Shown: positions 44,429 to 53,285 of the stretch, piece after piece
How the letters are laid out: each line of letters opens with the position of its first letter
Numbering within the stretch: position 1 is the first letter of the stretch
Source: Parasphingorhabdus marina DSM 22363
GTDB taxonomy: Bacteria > Pseudomonadota > Alphaproteobacteria > Sphingomonadales > Sphingomonadaceae
Assembly (NCBI RefSeq): GCF_900128895.1
Contig: NZ_FSQW01000002.1
Span: forward strand, 310,001 to 374,000
Direction of reading: 5' to 3'
Length of the DNA: 64,000 nucleotides
Program-made: the position numbers and the translations under genes
Notes under the pieces: model-generated
What the model was told of the DNA's origin: nothing
The model's database searches: none
What the model saw: the letters and a program-made list of their open reading frames with translations, nothing else

Positions 44429-45157
44429 TTGAGCGAACAAATACAACGCGCCACAGCGGCCAGCCAGAAAACCCACAGCTTTCGGTATTTCGACTTCGTG
44501 ATGGCCGCTTTTGTGACCATATTGTTGTTGTCGAATATCATAGGAGCGGCCAAGCCGACCTACATCACCATTGGCGGCGAGCAATGGATATACGGAGCGG
44601 GGATCCTGTTCTTTCCGCTCGGCTATGTGATTGGTGACATTCTTACGGAAGTTTATGGTTATGCACGTGCCAGACGGGTGATTTGGGCCGGTTTTGGCGC
44701 CATGTTGTTCATGGCTTTCATGAGCTGGGTCGTCGTTTCCCTGCCGCCAGCTGATGGCTGGGAAGGGCAGGCCGCCTATGAAAGCGTCTTTGGCCAGGTA
44801 CCGCGTATTGTGGCCGCCTCAATCATTGCCTTCTGGGCAGGGGAATTTGTGAACAGCTATGTGATGGCGCGGATGAAGGTCTGGACGCAGGGCAAGATGC
44901 TGTGGTCCCGGACGATTGGTTCGACCGTTGTGGGACAGGGTGTCGACAGCCTGATCTTTTACCCGCTCGCGTTCTGGGGCGTCTGGGAGACCTCCGCTGT
45001 ATTGACAGTAATGGCCACGAACTGGTTGCTGAAGGTGTTATGGGAGGCGGTCCTCACCCCGGTAACATATATTGTCATTGGATGGCTCAAAAGCCGGGAA
45101 GGGGTCGACATTTACGACGAGCAGACAAATTTTACCCCGTTCAGTACCTCGACCTGA
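44429..45157 (+). CDS. Queuosine precursor transporter, YhhQ family
   Basis: A 242-residue membrane protein with six to seven helices; SNIIGAAKPTYITIGG and FPLGYVIGDILTEVYGYARARRVIWAGF are family hallmarks. YhhQ proteins import preQ0/preQ1 for queuosine. Its presence along with queC-queE means this cell may both make and salvage the precursor. The start is TTG 44429 with GGAG 8 nt upstream; an out-of-frame ATG overlaps it. It is not linked to queC-queE, which lie 17 kb away. Confidence 0.85.
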   Translation: MSEQIQRATAASQKTHSFRYFDFVMAAFVTILLLSNIIGAAKPTYITIGGEQWIYGAGILFFPLGYVIGDILTEVYGYARARRVIWAGFGAMLFMAFMSWVVVSLPPADGWEGQAAYESVFGQVPRIVAASIIAFWAGEFVNSYVMARMKVWTQGKMLWSRTIGSTVVGQGVDSLIFYPLAFWGVWETSAVLTVMATNWLLKVLWEAVLTPVTYIVIGWLKSREGVDIYDEQTNFTPFSTST

Positions 45158-45169
45158 ACCCAGCTCCGA

Positions 45170-45601
45170 TCAGCTCAATGCGCCTGCCTTTTCAAACTGG
45201 CGGGCGATCAGCAGGAAGCCAATAGCGAAAAGCGGAATTGTCAGCGGCATGATCCAGCCCTGTGTGCCGATGAACTCGAGATACCCATCCAGGATGAGAT
45301 AGCTGCTGAACTGGATGATAACTGCGATCAGGGAGAGCAGGGATAAACGCACCGCCAGACGTTTGCGCAGCAACAGCATGATTGCGGCGAAAAATCCGGC
45401 AAACACGGCAACAGCAAAAGCCGCAGTGACCCAGAATGGCTGCGAACTCAGCAGGTTTCGCTGCAATTCAGGCAAAGCGGCGAAATCTTCTGCGCTCATA
45501 AACATCTGTTGAAAATAAGCCGCAACTCCCAGTCCGTTCCAGATAAGTGCGATGATCCCGATGACCCAGAAACCTGCACTGGCTTTTTTCAGTTCTGACA
45601 T
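45170..45601 (-). CDS. Four-helix membrane protein of unknown function
   Basis: A 143-residue protein with hydrophobic segments at about 13-31, 60-80, 86-107 and 115-136. Conserved-looking features are the start MSELKKASAGFWVIGIIALIW and a GWIMPLTIPLFAIGFLLIARQ end. AAGG 6 nt before ATG 45601 sets the start; an open frame to 45685 lies upstream. Not recognised. It converges on yhhQ with a 12-nt gap. Confidence 0.65.
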   Translation of the reverse strand: MSELKKASAGFWVIGIIALIWNGLGVAAYFQQMFMSAEDFAALPELQRNLLSSQPFWVTAAFAVAVFAGFFAAIMLLLRKRLAVRLSLLSLIAVIIQFSSYLILDGYLEFIGTQGWIMPLTIPLFAIGFLLIARQFEKAGALS

Positions 45602-45725
45602 ATGTTTCCTTCCCCCGGACCTGGTCATTCTGAGCGCCATTCGGGAGGATTTCAAGTGCAGGTGAATCGCTGCACGTTTCTGCAAAAACGCTCGCGGTTT
45701 TCATGCTTTAAGTTAGAGTCGGACA

Positions 45726-46244
45726 ATGAGCGATTTAAACAGGCCTGTGATCATGACCGCCAGCATGGGCAAGGAAGACTTTGCCTGGGCTGACGGACTG
45801 CGCCGACTGCACTTTCCACCCGAGCGAAACTTCCTGTCAGCTCATATCACGCTGTTTCATCACCTGCCTCCCCAGGCGTTGCCAGAGATACGCAAGGCTG
45901 TTTCGGATCTTTGCCGACACAATCCGAAGCCGGTCGCAGAACTGTCGAAGCTGATTCATCTGGGTCGCGGTGTGGCCTTTCAGGTGCGTTGTCCTGAGCT
46001 GGTGGAGATGCGAATGGAACTGGCCGAGATGTTTCATGGGTTGCTTGTCGCCCAGGATCAGCAGAGACCGCGCTTGCACATCACGGTTCAGAACAAGGTC
46101 ACACCGGGCGAGGCCAAGGAGCTGTTGAAAAATCTGGAAGCGGATTTCGCCCCGCGCCCCTTCGAGATCACCGGACTCGCACTGCACTACTATATGGATG
46201 GTCCCTGGCGGGACATCGGCCAATGGCCGTTCCGCGGCCGCTAG
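45726..46244 (+). CDS. 2H phosphoesterase / 2'-5' RNA ligase family protein
   Basis: A 172-residue protein with the two catalytic H-x-T motifs HITLFHH (about 41-47) and HITVQNK (about 118-124), the mark of the 2H superfamily (LigT, cyclic phosphodiesterases). It probably opens 2',3'-cyclic phosphates or 2'-5' bonds in RNA; the true substrate is unknown. The last codons overlap the convergent reductase gene by 4 nt. Confidence 0.82.
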   Translation: MSDLNRPVIMTASMGKEDFAWADGLRRLHFPPERNFLSAHITLFHHLPPQALPEIRKAVSDLCRHNPKPVAELSKLIHLGRGVAFQVRCPELVEMRMELAEMFHGLLVAQDQQRPRLHITVQNKVTPGEAKELLKNLEADFAPRPFEITGLALHYYMDGPWRDIGQWPFRGR

Positions 46245-47476
46245 ACCAGGCCGACCTCTTTCAGCGGAATTTCCGGATTGGCAGCTTCATCCCGATCGAG
46301 GTTTAGTCCCTCGACCACTGCTTTGCGACCTTGCACATAATCTTTGGTCCGGTTCACACAATCCAGTGCGATGACCTTGTCATCCTTGAAGTACACAATG
46401 GAGAAACTGCGGTCATCGGGATTGCCACGGAGGACATGTTCATCATGCCCGGTCGATATTCCCACCGTTTGCAGTTTCAGGTCATACTGGTTGGACCAGA
46501 ACCAGGGAACGGCATTATACTCGCATTCTTCGCCGACAATATCGAGGGCGGCGACCTTGGCCTGATCATTTGCGTTTTGTACCGACTCCAGACGGATCAG
46601 CGCGCCACCGGCAAAGGGATTGCTATGTGCCGCGCAATCGCCGATCGCGTAAATATTCTCAAGGCTCGTCCGGCAATGCTGGTCGACATCCACTCCGTTC
46701 CCGGCTGCAGCCCCGGCCGCGACCAGCGGTCCGGTTTCGGGGATGATGCCAATCCCCACGATAAACATGTCACCCGCCAAAGACCGGCCATCAGCGAGTT
46801 GCACCGCTGTTGCCATACCGTCGTCACCAGTTTCGAAAGACTCAACCTTGGCATTCAATTCAATCGTAACGCCTTGATTTCGATGTTCCTGTTCATAGAA
46901 GCGCGAAAGGGGCTCACCTGCAACTCTGGACAGAACGCGATTGAGCGACTCGACAACAGTCACGGTTTTTCCGAGTTTGCGGAGCACTGCTGCGGCTTCC
47001 AGGCCGATATATCCGCCGCCGATAACCACGACCTTTTCGACAGTTGGCAGAGCAGCCATGATCTTGTCGACATCGGCGCGGGATCTGACACCGTGAATAT
47101 TGCGGGCCTGACTGCCGGGACAGTCCAGCATGCGGGGTGATCCGCCAGTGGCCCAGATCAATTTCCCAAAACTGACCTCCTCGTCCGACGTCAACACCAC
47201 AAATCGGCCAGCAGGATCCACGTTGGCGACACGGCAACCTGTCAGCAGCTCGATATCCCGCTCGCCCCAAAAACTCTGCGGGCGAAGCATGATACGCTCA
47301 AATTCCTTGTCACCTGCCAGATATTCCTTGGACAGGGGTGGGCGTTCATAGGGAGGATATTTTTCATTCCCCATCAATCCAATGCTGCCATCGAATTTCT
47401 GCTGCCGCAACGCAATGGCTGCCTGCGCTCCGGCATGACCGGCCCCGACAATCAGAATATCGTAATGTTTCTTCAT
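46241..47476 (-). CDS. FAD-dependent NAD(P)H-ferredoxin reductase (rhodocoxin/putidaredoxin reductase type)
   Basis: A 411-residue flavoprotein with two dinucleotide folds: IVGAGHAGAQAAIALRQ (FAD) and VVVIGGGYIGLEAAAVLRK (NADH), plus YPPYERPPLSKEYLAG and the second FAD motif IYAIGDCAAHSNPF. These reductases serve a [2Fe-2S] ferredoxin for P450s or dioxygenases. No ferredoxin or oxygenase gene is near, so its partner is elsewhere. ATG 47476 follows GAGGGG; a GTG directly before it is possible. Confidence 0.88.
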   Translation of the reverse strand: MKKHYDILIVGAGHAGAQAAIALRQQKFDGSIGLMGNEKYPPYERPPLSKEYLAGDKEFERIMLRPQSFWGERDIELLTGCRVANVDPAGRFVVLTSDEEVSFGKLIWATGGSPRMLDCPGSQARNIHGVRSRADVDKIMAALPTVEKVVVIGGGYIGLEAAAVLRKLGKTVTVVESLNRVLSRVAGEPLSRFYEQEHRNQGVTIELNAKVESFETGDDGMATAVQLADGRSLAGDMFIVGIGIIPETGPLVAAGAAAGNGVDVDQHCRTSLENIYAIGDCAAHSNPFAGGALIRLESVQNANDQAKVAALDIVGEECEYNAVPWFWSNQYDLKLQTVGISTGHDEHVLRGNPDDRSFSIVYFKDDKVIALDCVNRTKDYVQGRKAVVEGLNLDRDEAANPEIPLKEVGLV

Positions 47477-47491
47477 CACACGCCCCTCAAT

Positions 47492-47508
47492 GCCTTGTCT
47501 GGCAAGGC
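47492..47508 (-). promoter_or_regulatory. Hairpin GCCTTG-N5-CAAGGC ahead of the ferredoxin reductase
   Basis: A perfect 6-bp dyad 16 nt upstream of the reductase start and directly before its Shine-Dalgarno sequence. It may be an operator or an mRNA leader structure. Confidence 0.35.
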
Positions 47509-47650
47509 GCCAATCGTTAGCGCGGATGCAGGGGCCGTGGCAAGCAGAAGCAGAAAATCCGCGCCAGCTTGTTGACCGATCCAGACGTGATGACTATAGC
47601 GCCGCGGTCCAGGAAATTTTGGAGCAACCTTCATTGCTTCCGGAGACTGT

Positions 47651-47727
47651 GGCGGAGTAGCTCAGGTGGTTAGAGCAGTGGAATCATAATCCATGTGTCG
47701 GGGGTTCGAGTCCCTCCTCCGCTACCA
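47651..47727 (+). tRNA. tRNA-Met, elongator (anticodon CAT)
   Basis: 77 nt with encoded CCA. Acceptor CGGAG/CTCCG core with G1-C72 paired, so it is not the initiator, which has an unpaired 1-72. Anticodon loop ATCATAA contains CAT; stem GTGGA/TCCAT. T arm GGGGGTTCGAGTCCCTC. Confidence 0.94.
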
Positions 47728-47854
47728 GTAATTCAGCTTTTGTTGCACAAAACAATTCTTGCGTGATCAGGTCCTTGTTGGCTGTTGCCAGACCCCTTAT
47801 GTGATAGCTCTCTGGCAAGAGACAGATTCGTTTTGGAACAGATCGGAAAAGCAC

Positions 47855-48820
47855 ATGGCTGAAACACATCGCACAAAAATGTTGATCATGGGATCCGGCC
47901 CGGCCGGTCTCTCCGCTGCCATTTATGGCGCTCGTGCCGGTCTGGAACCGATCGTTGTGCAGGGACTGCAGCCCGGTGGACAGCTGACCATCACCACAGA
48001 TGTGGAAAACTATCCCGGATATCGCGATGTGATCCAGGGTCCCTGGCTGATGGAAGAAATGCAGGCGCAGGCAGAAAAGGTGGGAACGCGGACGATCTTT
48101 GACACGATTGTGGATGTAGACTTTTCGAAACGCCCGTTTCGCCTGATTGGCGATGGTGGAGACATATATGAGGGCGATACGCTGGTCATAGCAACCGGTG
48201 CGCAGGCGAAATGGCTCGGTGTACCCGGTGAAGAAGAGCTGGGTGGCAAGGGAGTCTCTGCCTGTGCAACCTGCGATGGTTTTTTCTACCGCGGCAAGAA
48301 AGTTGTCGTCATTGGTGGCGGCAATACGGCTGTTGAAGAAGCCTTGTACATGACCAACCATAGCGACGATGTCACACTGATCCATCGACGCGACAGCCTT
48401 CGGGCCGAGAAAATCCTGCAGGACCGGTTGCTCTCCAACCCGAAAATCAGCGTGATGTGGAACAAGACCGTTGAGAAGTTCGTTGGTGGCGGTGATCCGG
48501 AAGGGCTGGTCGGTGTGGACCTGGTTGACACCCAGACGGGAGAAAAATCGCATCTGGCGGCTGATGGCGCTTTTGTCGCGATCGGTCATGCGCCGGCAAC
48601 GGAAGTGTTCAAGGATCATCTGGACCTGATCGATGGCGGTTACATCGCGGTTGAACCGGGAACGCCAAAAACCGAGATTCCCGGGTTGTTCGCGTGCGGC
48701 GACGTGATGGATCATGTCTATCGGCAGGCTGTCACGGCTGCCGGGACAGGATGCATGGCAGCTCTTGACGCCGAACGCTTCCTGGCGGAAGAAGAATTTG
48801 CGTTAATGGCGGCAGAATAG
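47855..48820 (+). CDS. trxB: Thioredoxin reductase
   Basis: Reduces thioredoxin with NADPH. 321 residues; FAD motif GSGPAGLSAAIYGARAG, redox pair C137-A-T-C140 (SACATCDGFFY), NADPH motif VIGGGNTAVEEALY and FACGDVMDHVYRQA near the end. GGAAAA upstream of ATG 47855 (MAETHRTKM) supports the start; the open frame reaches 47759 without conserved sequence. It converges on the XrtA locus with a 12-nt gap. Confidence 0.96.
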   Translation: MAETHRTKMLIMGSGPAGLSAAIYGARAGLEPIVVQGLQPGGQLTITTDVENYPGYRDVIQGPWLMEEMQAQAEKVGTRTIFDTIVDVDFSKRPFRLIGDGGDIYEGDTLVIATGAQAKWLGVPGEEELGGKGVSACATCDGFFYRGKKVVVIGGGNTAVEEALYMTNHSDDVTLIHRRDSLRAEKILQDRLLSNPKISVMWNKTVEKFVGGGDPEGLVGVDLVDTQTGEKSHLAADGAFVAIGHAPATEVFKDHLDLIDGGYIAVEPGTPKTEIPGLFACGDVMDHVYRQAVTAAGTGCMAALDAERFLAEEEFALMAAE

Positions 48821-48832
48821 AAGTTCAGGAGT

Positions 48833-49654
48833 CTATAGCTTTGACAGAAACTCCAGCAGCCGCTTTTCCAGCCAGGCTTTGGACTCCTTGTCGGCAAATC
48901 CATGTGAAGCTGTATCAAAACTGTGCAGCGCAAGATTGGATTTGTCCGTGACACGTGCATAGCGGGCGCTTTCCCAGCAGGCCATGAAGGCCCTGGCGGT
49001 CGTATCTTTCTCTGCAATCAGCAATTCACAGGGAATTTCGAGATTTGCCAGAGCCTCGCCAAGATCCAGCGCGAGTGGCGTAATCTCCTCTTTCTTGGCC
49101 GCCTTTTTCAATCCGCTGAACAGTTTTGCCAGATTGATCCGGCCCCTCAAGAGATCCGCATAGGTTCCGGGATTCTTCAGTCTCTGCCAATAACGCGCCC
49201 GAATAGCGGCTGCTGATGGAGGCGAGGGGGCATCCGGTTCCTGACCGGTTTGCTCGATTGTCCAGGGATTGGCGATACACAGGCCGTCTAGGCCAAGTTC
49301 CGCCTGAAACAGCGCCAATGCCGTCGACGCGTCACAATTTCCAAAACCGGCAAGCTTCTGGACCCGGGGGCATTTCTGGCACAAGAAGTCGGCCGCAGCG
49401 GCTATATCGTCCCGGGATCCGGCAAACCCCGCATTGGGACCCGAGCTGTCTCCGATTCCTCGCCGATCAAAACGCAGAACAGGGAAGCCGTTTTCCGCAA
49501 TCTTCCTTGCAAGTTCCGCCATGCCACCATGTGCACCGGAGCGGATTTCATTGCCTCCGCTGACGATCAGCAAGCCGGTGGTTCCGGGTGCCGAGTCTAG
49601 CGTGGCTGCCAGATCGCTGTCACCGCAGGTAATCTGGTGCATGGATCGGCTCAT
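48833..49654 (-). CDS. Hydrolase 1, exosortase A system-associated
   Basis: A 273-residue alpha/beta-hydrolase-fold protein of the XrtA-linked hydrolase 1 type. The nucleophile elbow reads GFGNCDAST, so Cys takes the place of the usual Ser; RFDRRGIGDSSGP is the preceding conserved loop. It may act on acyl carrier thioesters made by the locus; the reaction is unproven. ATG 49654 overlaps the hydrolase 2 stop by 4 nt; earlier in-frame starts lie inside that gene. Confidence 0.82.
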   Translation of the reverse strand: MSRSMHQITCGDSDLAATLDSAPGTTGLLIVSGGNEIRSGAHGGMAELARKIAENGFPVLRFDRRGIGDSSGPNAGFAGSRDDIAAAADFLCQKCPRVQKLAGFGNCDASTALALFQAELGLDGLCIANPWTIEQTGQEPDAPSPPSAAAIRARYWQRLKNPGTYADLLRGRINLAKLFSGLKKAAKKEEITPLALDLGEALANLEIPCELLIAEKDTTARAFMACWESARYARVTDKSNLALHSFDTASHGFADKESKAWLEKRLLEFLSKL

Positions 49655-50361
49655 GACCGGATCCATTCGCTGATATCTTGCGAAATGGCTTCTGCCAGTG
49701 CGGGATCGGACTCGGGTTCTGCCCGAAGCCACAACGCCGATCCGTCGATCTTGTCATCTGCCTCCTTGGGATCAGAATTCAGACGGATCTGCCGCACAGT
49801 CTTCAGAGTGTCTGGCGTTGCGGCCTGCAGTTCCGCGAACATACCGGGATTGATCGCATTTCCTGCGAGGTTCAGTGTCTCGTGGGCAGCCTGTTCGGTC
49901 AGGTCTGATATTGTCATGGTTACGCCCGCTTCCTTGTCTGACGCGACGCGTGTGCGCATCATGGTTCGGAGCAACCGTTGCCCGTCGACTGGTGTCAGGC
50001 GCCAGTGGGGCAAGTCCGGACCAACAGCATCGATCAGGCAGCCGCCCCGGACACCGGCCACGTAACCGAGATTGTCAAACGTTTCCAGACAGCGAACAAG
50101 TGCTTCCTGCCACATGGACAGGCTCGCCTGATCACTTGGAACAACGCTTTCGTTGGATCCGGGCAAGTCAGGAAAAACGCTTCCAATTCCCTGCTTTTCC
50201 AGCCTTCTCATGACGTCCACCAGAACCTGCCGCATGCGGTTCATTTCGTCAAAAAGTGGCGGGATCAACAGCAGCTGCTGTTCGCAACTTGCACCAGCAA
50301 TCAGGCAAAATTCTTCGTGATCACGAAATGGGAAACTCGAAAATTCGAGTGTAGAGATCAC
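49651..50361 (-). CDS. Hydrolase 2-like protein, exosortase A system-associated
   Basis: A 236-residue protein with an alpha/beta-hydrolase layout: LIPPLFDEMNRMRQ after the first strand, VFPDLPGSNES, and at the elbow position VAGVRGGCLI, where Arg replaces the nucleophile. Such loss of the nucleophile is a feature I recall of the XrtA hydrolase 2 family, so this may be a binding or pseudo-enzyme. It is shorter than typical and divergent, hence moderate confidence. It overlaps the ACP gene by 4 nt. Confidence 0.65.
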   Translation of the reverse strand: MISTLEFSSFPFRDHEEFCLIAGASCEQQLLLIPPLFDEMNRMRQVLVDVMRRLEKQGIGSVFPDLPGSNESVVPSDQASLSMWQEALVRCLETFDNLGYVAGVRGGCLIDAVGPDLPHWRLTPVDGQRLLRTMMRTRVASDKEAGVTMTISDLTEQAAHETLNLAGNAINPGMFAELQAATPDTLKTVRQIRLNSDPKEADDKIDGSALWLRAEPESDPALAEAISQDISEWIRS

Positions 50362-50630
50362 TCAGCGACCTTCATTTCCGCGAAGGCGACGAGATTGCCA
50401 AATGTCTCGAACAGCTCGCCATCGACCTCGTCATCCTCGATCATGATGTCAAGCATGTCTTCCAGTTCGGTCAGCAGACCGGCAACAGCCATGCTGTCCA
50501 GTTCCGGCAAGGCTCCGAAAAGCTCGGTTTCCGCTGTAAAGCCGTTGACCTGTTCTTCGCTGAGTCCGAGAATTTCCCGCATGACGGAACGGACCGCAGC
50601 TTCCGGTGACAGATCCACATTTTCCGACAT
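50358..50630 (-). CDS. Acyl carrier protein, exosortase A system
   Basis: A 90-residue ACP; phosphopantetheine would attach to S46 in ELDSMAVAGL. The sequence is very acidic (LEDMLDIMIEDDEVDGE) as usual for ACPs. Together with the divergent AMP-ligase and the hydrolases it forms an acyl-transfer subset of the XrtA locus. GGGG 7 nt before ATG 50630 fixes the start. Confidence 0.85.
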   Translation of the reverse strand: MSENVDLSPEAAVRSVMREILGLSEEQVNGFTAETELFGALPELDSMAVAGLLTELEDMLDIMIEDDEVDGELFETFGNLVAFAEMKVAE

Positions 50631-50664
50631 CAACAACCCCCGATTCCCGGTCAATCGCGCTTCC

Positions 50665-51693
50665 CTAATGCGAAGTGCGCCGTCGGACAAGGCCCGAGAG
50701 ATATTGCTTCAAAATGGGAAACCAGGCCATTGGATTGTTGGGCCAGTACATTTCGAGCCGATATCTGGTCCGCACGGTATCCATCCAGTCCCGCTTGTAA
50801 GGATCATTGCCGGTTCCGAAGTCTACCAGATCCACATGATCGACATCGATAACATGCTGAAACATCGCGGCGGTCAGCAATGTTCCGGGTGAGGATTTTG
50901 TCGCATCTTCGAGATGGGCGAGCTTGTGGATCAGCGCTTCGCCATTTTCAACGGTCCACAATTGTGCCGCCACTGGCTGCCCTTCAATATAGGCCAGCCC
51001 CAGACGCAGACAGCCAGCATCGGACTCCTGTTTGGCCAGGGTTTTCAGGAATTCCGGGCTGCCTTCCTCGGGTTTCCAGCTATTGGCATATACGTGGAGA
51101 TAGTCTTTCCAGTGCTCTTCGGTGAACTGGTTTTCGATACGTGTTGACACCAGATTCTTTTTGGCCTTGCGACGGACGGTATTGCGCAGCTGTCCGGGTC
51201 GTTCGGCCCAATAGCTGTCAAATGTCCGCCCCTTGACCGCCAGGACGTGATTGTCGTCCGCCTTGGATCGGAACGCGATCCAGCCGGCCTGTTCGAATGC
51301 TCTCTGGGTCAGGCTGGTGGACTGGTCCTCTTCCGGCATGGGAGAAAGCGTGATTTTGTGGGCAGAACCCCGGGCTTCTTTGGCAATGGCCGCCAGCAGA
51401 GCCAGTTTGGTGACTTCATCAAAATCGCCGGTGAAAACGGGGCGAAAGGTGAAATTGTACCAGTTGGCAAGGCCCTCGTATTTGCCGATGCCTGTTTTCA
51501 TGAGATACATCCACGCTTCCGCTTCACCCTCGGAACTGCGAAAGATGACGGGCTGATGGTCGGAAACGCAGTATTTGTGCAGGTTGCGCACCCAGTTCAG
51601 ACGATCAAACAGGGATTTCTGTACCGCCCGGTCCAGCTTTTTGCCAGCAACTGCTTGCGCCGACTGAAAATTGTCGTGATATTCACTGTTCAT
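50665..51693 (-). CDS. GNAT-superfamily acyltransferase, BioF2/FemAB-like
   Basis: A 342-residue two-domain acyltransferase-like protein. The C-terminal half has RLGLAYIEGQPVAAQLWTVENG and HKLAHLEDATKSSPGTLLTAAM, then FGTGNDPYKRDWM, a pattern shared with BioF2/FemAB-like proteins in XrtA clusters. It could use the ACP-bound acyl chain for polysaccharide or peptide acylation (inference). ATG 51693 is chosen; GTG 51714 is possible. Its start faces the AMP-ligase 53 nt away. Confidence 0.7.
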   Translation of the reverse strand: MNSEYHDNFQSAQAVAGKKLDRAVQKSLFDRLNWVRNLHKYCVSDHQPVIFRSSEGEAEAWMYLMKTGIGKYEGLANWYNFTFRPVFTGDFDEVTKLALLAAIAKEARGSAHKITLSPMPEEDQSTSLTQRAFEQAGWIAFRSKADDNHVLAVKGRTFDSYWAERPGQLRNTVRRKAKKNLVSTRIENQFTEEHWKDYLHVYANSWKPEEGSPEFLKTLAKQESDAGCLRLGLAYIEGQPVAAQLWTVENGEALIHKLAHLEDATKSSPGTLLTAAMFQHVIDVDHVDLVDFGTGNDPYKRDWMDTVRTRYRLEMYWPNNPMAWFPILKQYLSGLVRRRTSH

Positions 51694-51746
51694 TGTTATC
51701 GTCGTGCTTGTCACAAATTTGCTCTTTTCCCCATAGGCTCAGACAG

Positions 51747-53285
51747 TTGAAACCTCAATCTGATAACCCCGCCTTTGCTCTCGATCGGCTTGCCGTCGCA
51801 GGCGATCCGGAATCGGCGGCACTGACGACGCGTGCGGGCAGCCTTAGCTACAAGATGTTAAATCATCGTGTGGGCCAGATCGCCAAGTGGCTGGAGCAGC
51901 AGGATCTGGATAAGGGGGATCGGGTAGCGAGCTGGTTGCCAAAGACAGAACTGGCCTGTCTGTTGCCGCTTGCGGTAACCCGGGCAGAAATGATCCATGT
52001 CCCGGTCAATGCCTTGCTGAAACCTGGACAGGTTGGACACATAATCGGGGACAGCGGAGCCCGGTTGATCATTACCAACACACCACGCGTCAAATCGTTG
52101 GGAGAGCTGCCGAACGCAACAGATTGTACTGTTATCAGTGACAAGGATCTGGAGCTGGCAGCGAAGGAAATTTCAGATCCGCTTCCTCCCAATGGTACCG
52201 ATTTTGATACCGACAGGCTTGCGGCCCTGCTTTACACCAGCGGATCAACCGGCCGTCCGAAAGGGGTCATGCTGAGCCACGCCAATCTCAGCATCGGGGC
52301 GGTGAGCGTCGCCGAATATCTGAAGCTCGAGGCCGATGATCGCACGCTTTGCGTGCTTCCGCTCAGCTTTGACTACGGCCAGAACCAGCTGCTTTCCACC
52401 TGGATGGCGGGTGGATGTGCTGTTCCGCTGGATTATCTCACTCCGCGGGATGTCATCAAGGCCTGCATCCGGGAGGAAATCACGACACTGGCTGCTGTTC
52501 CGCCGCTCTGGGTGCAACTGGTTGAGCAGGAATGGCCGGAAGAAGCCATCGATTCGATGCGTCGCCTGACCAATAGCGGTGGCGCCTTGACGCCAGTGTT
52601 GGTCCGGCAGTTGCGTGAAATATTTGGTTCCAAAACAGATATTTATGCAATGTACGGACTGACAGAAGCGTTTCGGTCCACCTATCTTGATCCGCAATTG
52701 ATTGATGCCAATCCGGCGAGCATGGGCCGAGCCATTCCGCATGCCGAGATCATGGTGATCGATGAACAAGGCGAGATTGCCGGACCTGACAAGGAGGGAG
52801 AGCTTGTCCATGCGGGGCCGCTTGTCGGGCAGGGATACTGGCAGGATCCGGAACGCACTGCGGAGCGATACAAGTCGGCTCCAGCCGGATCTCGCTACGG
52901 CGGAATGGCCGTGTGGTCCGGCGATACCGTCAAGCGCGGCAGCGATGGCCTGCTGTATTTCGTTGGCCGAACCGACAGCATGATCAAAAGCAGTGGCAAT
53001 CGCATCAGCCCGTCGGAAATTGAGGAAGCGGCGCTGGCTTCCGGCCTGGTTGCCGAAGCCGTGGCGCTGGGCGTTCCCGACGATCGCCTGGGGCATGCCA
53101 TCATGCTGTTTGTCCGGGGACGCAATGAGGATGGTGCCGGTGATACCCATGATCTTGAAACCTGGTTGAAACGGAATTTACCGAATTTTATGCAACCGCG
53201 CGATATTGTCTGGCTGAAAGAATTTCCCAAGAATCCGAACGGGAAACTGGACCGTAATGCCTTGAAAGAAGGGTCGTTTGCATGA
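51747..53285 (+). CDS. Acyl-CoA ligase (AMP-forming), exosortase A system-associated
   Basis: A 512-residue ANL-superfamily enzyme with the AMP-binding motif LLYTSGSTGRPKGVMLSH, YGLTEAFRSTYL and the hinge GRTDSMIKSSGNRISPSEIE, ending with the catalytic lysine in NPNGKLDRNAL. It probably loads an acyl group on the ACP encoded divergently. No ATG precedes the conserved start; TTG 51747 is the best candidate. The stop overlaps the decarboxylase start by 4 nt. Confidence 0.85.
   Translation: MKPQSDNPAFALDRLAVAGDPESAALTTRAGSLSYKMLNHRVGQIAKWLEQQDLDKGDRVASWLPKTELACLLPLAVTRAEMIHVPVNALLKPGQVGHIIGDSGARLIITNTPRVKSLGELPNATDCTVISDKDLELAAKEISDPLPPNGTDFDTDRLAALLYTSGSTGRPKGVMLSHANLSIGAVSVAEYLKLEADDRTLCVLPLSFDYGQNQLLSTWMAGGCAVPLDYLTPRDVIKACIREEITTLAAVPPLWVQLVEQEWPEEAIDSMRRLTNSGGALTPVLVRQLREIFGSKTDIYAMYGLTEAFRSTYLDPQLIDANPASMGRAIPHAEIMVIDEQGEIAGPDKEGELVHAGPLVGQGYWQDPERTAERYKSAPAGSRYGGMAVWSGDTVKRGSDGLLYFVGRTDSMIKSSGNRISPSEIEEAALASGLVAEAVALGVPDDRLGHAIMLFVRGRNEDGAGDTHDLETWLKRNLPNFMQPRDIVWLKEFPKNPNGKLDRNALKEGSFA

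Noticed and set aside
47651-47727. Initiator tRNA or tRNA-Ile2 reading of the CAT anticodon
   Set aside because: The 1-72 pair is formed and the anticodon stem lacks three G-C pairs of the initiator; the body resembles elongator tRNA-Met of alphaproteobacteria.
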